Source: Sphaeroforma sirkka
Taxonomy: Eukaryota > Opisthokonta > Ichthyosporea > Ichthyophonida
DNA length: 20,000 nucleotides
Assembly: GCA_001586965.3 (NCBI GenBank)
Contig: LUCW03000498.1
Location: forward strand, 1-20,000
Direction: 5' to 3'
Shown in pieces: positions 19,661 through 20,000 of the stretch; position 1 is the first letter of the stretch; each line of letters opens with the position of its first letter. Made by a program: the position numbers and the translations under genes. A model generated the notes under the pieces. The model was not told the origin of the DNA. It made no database searches and saw only the letters and a program-made list of their open reading frames with translations.

Positions 19661-20000
19661 AAAATAAAATACGGATATGTTTGTTTAAATAAAAAAAGAA
19701 TACCACCACAGAGCGAATAGAATTTGTGCCAAAAAAAAAAAAGGATTATCTTAGATAGTCACACAACCTTGCCACTGCGCTATTGATGCTGTGTAAGTAT
19801 TGAAAAATAAAAATAAAAACTAATTTTTTTTTTGTGATTGGGTCGCAGGGCGAGAATCGCAGTCATTAGAGATCTCCAAAAAAAATGACCCTCAAAGAGG
19901 CACAACGAGATTTCTCCACAAACGATTGGTCTTTTTTCAAAAAACAAAACAAATGCCTTATTTTTCTTGCACAAATTTGGCAAACAAAACTGTTCTTTTT
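19661..20000. other. Right-end non-coding DNA, possible transposase scrap
   Basis: This is homopolymer-rich. Bases 19704-19720 match 9594-9610 in the transposase relic exactly over 17 bases. A 67-residue minus-strand frame (19780-19983) has no recognisable feature. Confidence 0.4.

Noticed and set aside
19780-19983. 67-residue minus-strand ORF at the right edge
   Set aside because: It lies in homopolymer-rich DNA with no motif; too little to call a gene.

Overview
The window is eukaryotic nuclear DNA: AT-rich, intron-containing, gene-poor and full of tandem repeats, microsatellites and transposable-element remains. An ADD-type zinc finger gene, a THAP-like zinc finger in a DNA transposase relic, a Ty3/gypsy-like LTR element and standard stop codon use point to Holozoa, either an animal or a unicellular relative such as an ichthyosporean. 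The species is not identifiable from the sequence, and this placement is an inference.

Region by region. 1-3700: on the minus strand, a multi-exon gene whose exons together carry most of an ATRX/DNMT3-type ADD domain (GATA-like finger plus PHD-like finger) followed by an acidic Ser/Gly-rich linker. It runs off the left edge after a clear splice donor. Its introns hold several tandem arrays and telomere-like (TTTTAGGG-type) words. 3700-5190: non-coding. 5188-6255: a single-exon minus-strand gene for an unassigned seven-transmembrane protein with a GPCR-like topology and a C-terminal PPAY motif. 6256-8218: AT-rich non-coding DNA holding a pair of diverged inverted repeats and a palindrome.

8219-9970: relic of a cut-and-paste transposon with a THAP-like N-terminus, a Tnp_4-type helix-turn-helix and DDE_Tnp_4-like catalytic blocks, now spread over several frames. 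9971-14458: an LTR retrotransposon fossil abutting the transposase relic. Its two LTRs are direct repeats but carry three versus one copy of a ~138-bp unit. The interior has a gag region on the plus strand and a protease-to-RT-start fragment on the minus strand.

14459-20000: no convincing host gene. It holds a 55-bp triplicate, a ~500-bp MITE-like element with CCGACATGTCGG palindromes, CTGAG-rich simple DNA, a decayed ~30-bp minisatellite ending in a telomere-like block, long (TA)n tracts and an ~875-bp cryptically simple segment rich in CCAAT/AATAAT words.

The two host genes are neighbours on the same strand, but nothing links them functionally. The items most worth a second look are the ADD gene, the orphan 7TM protein, the rearranged LTR element and the unexplained repeat structures. 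No clearly new multi-gene system is visible.
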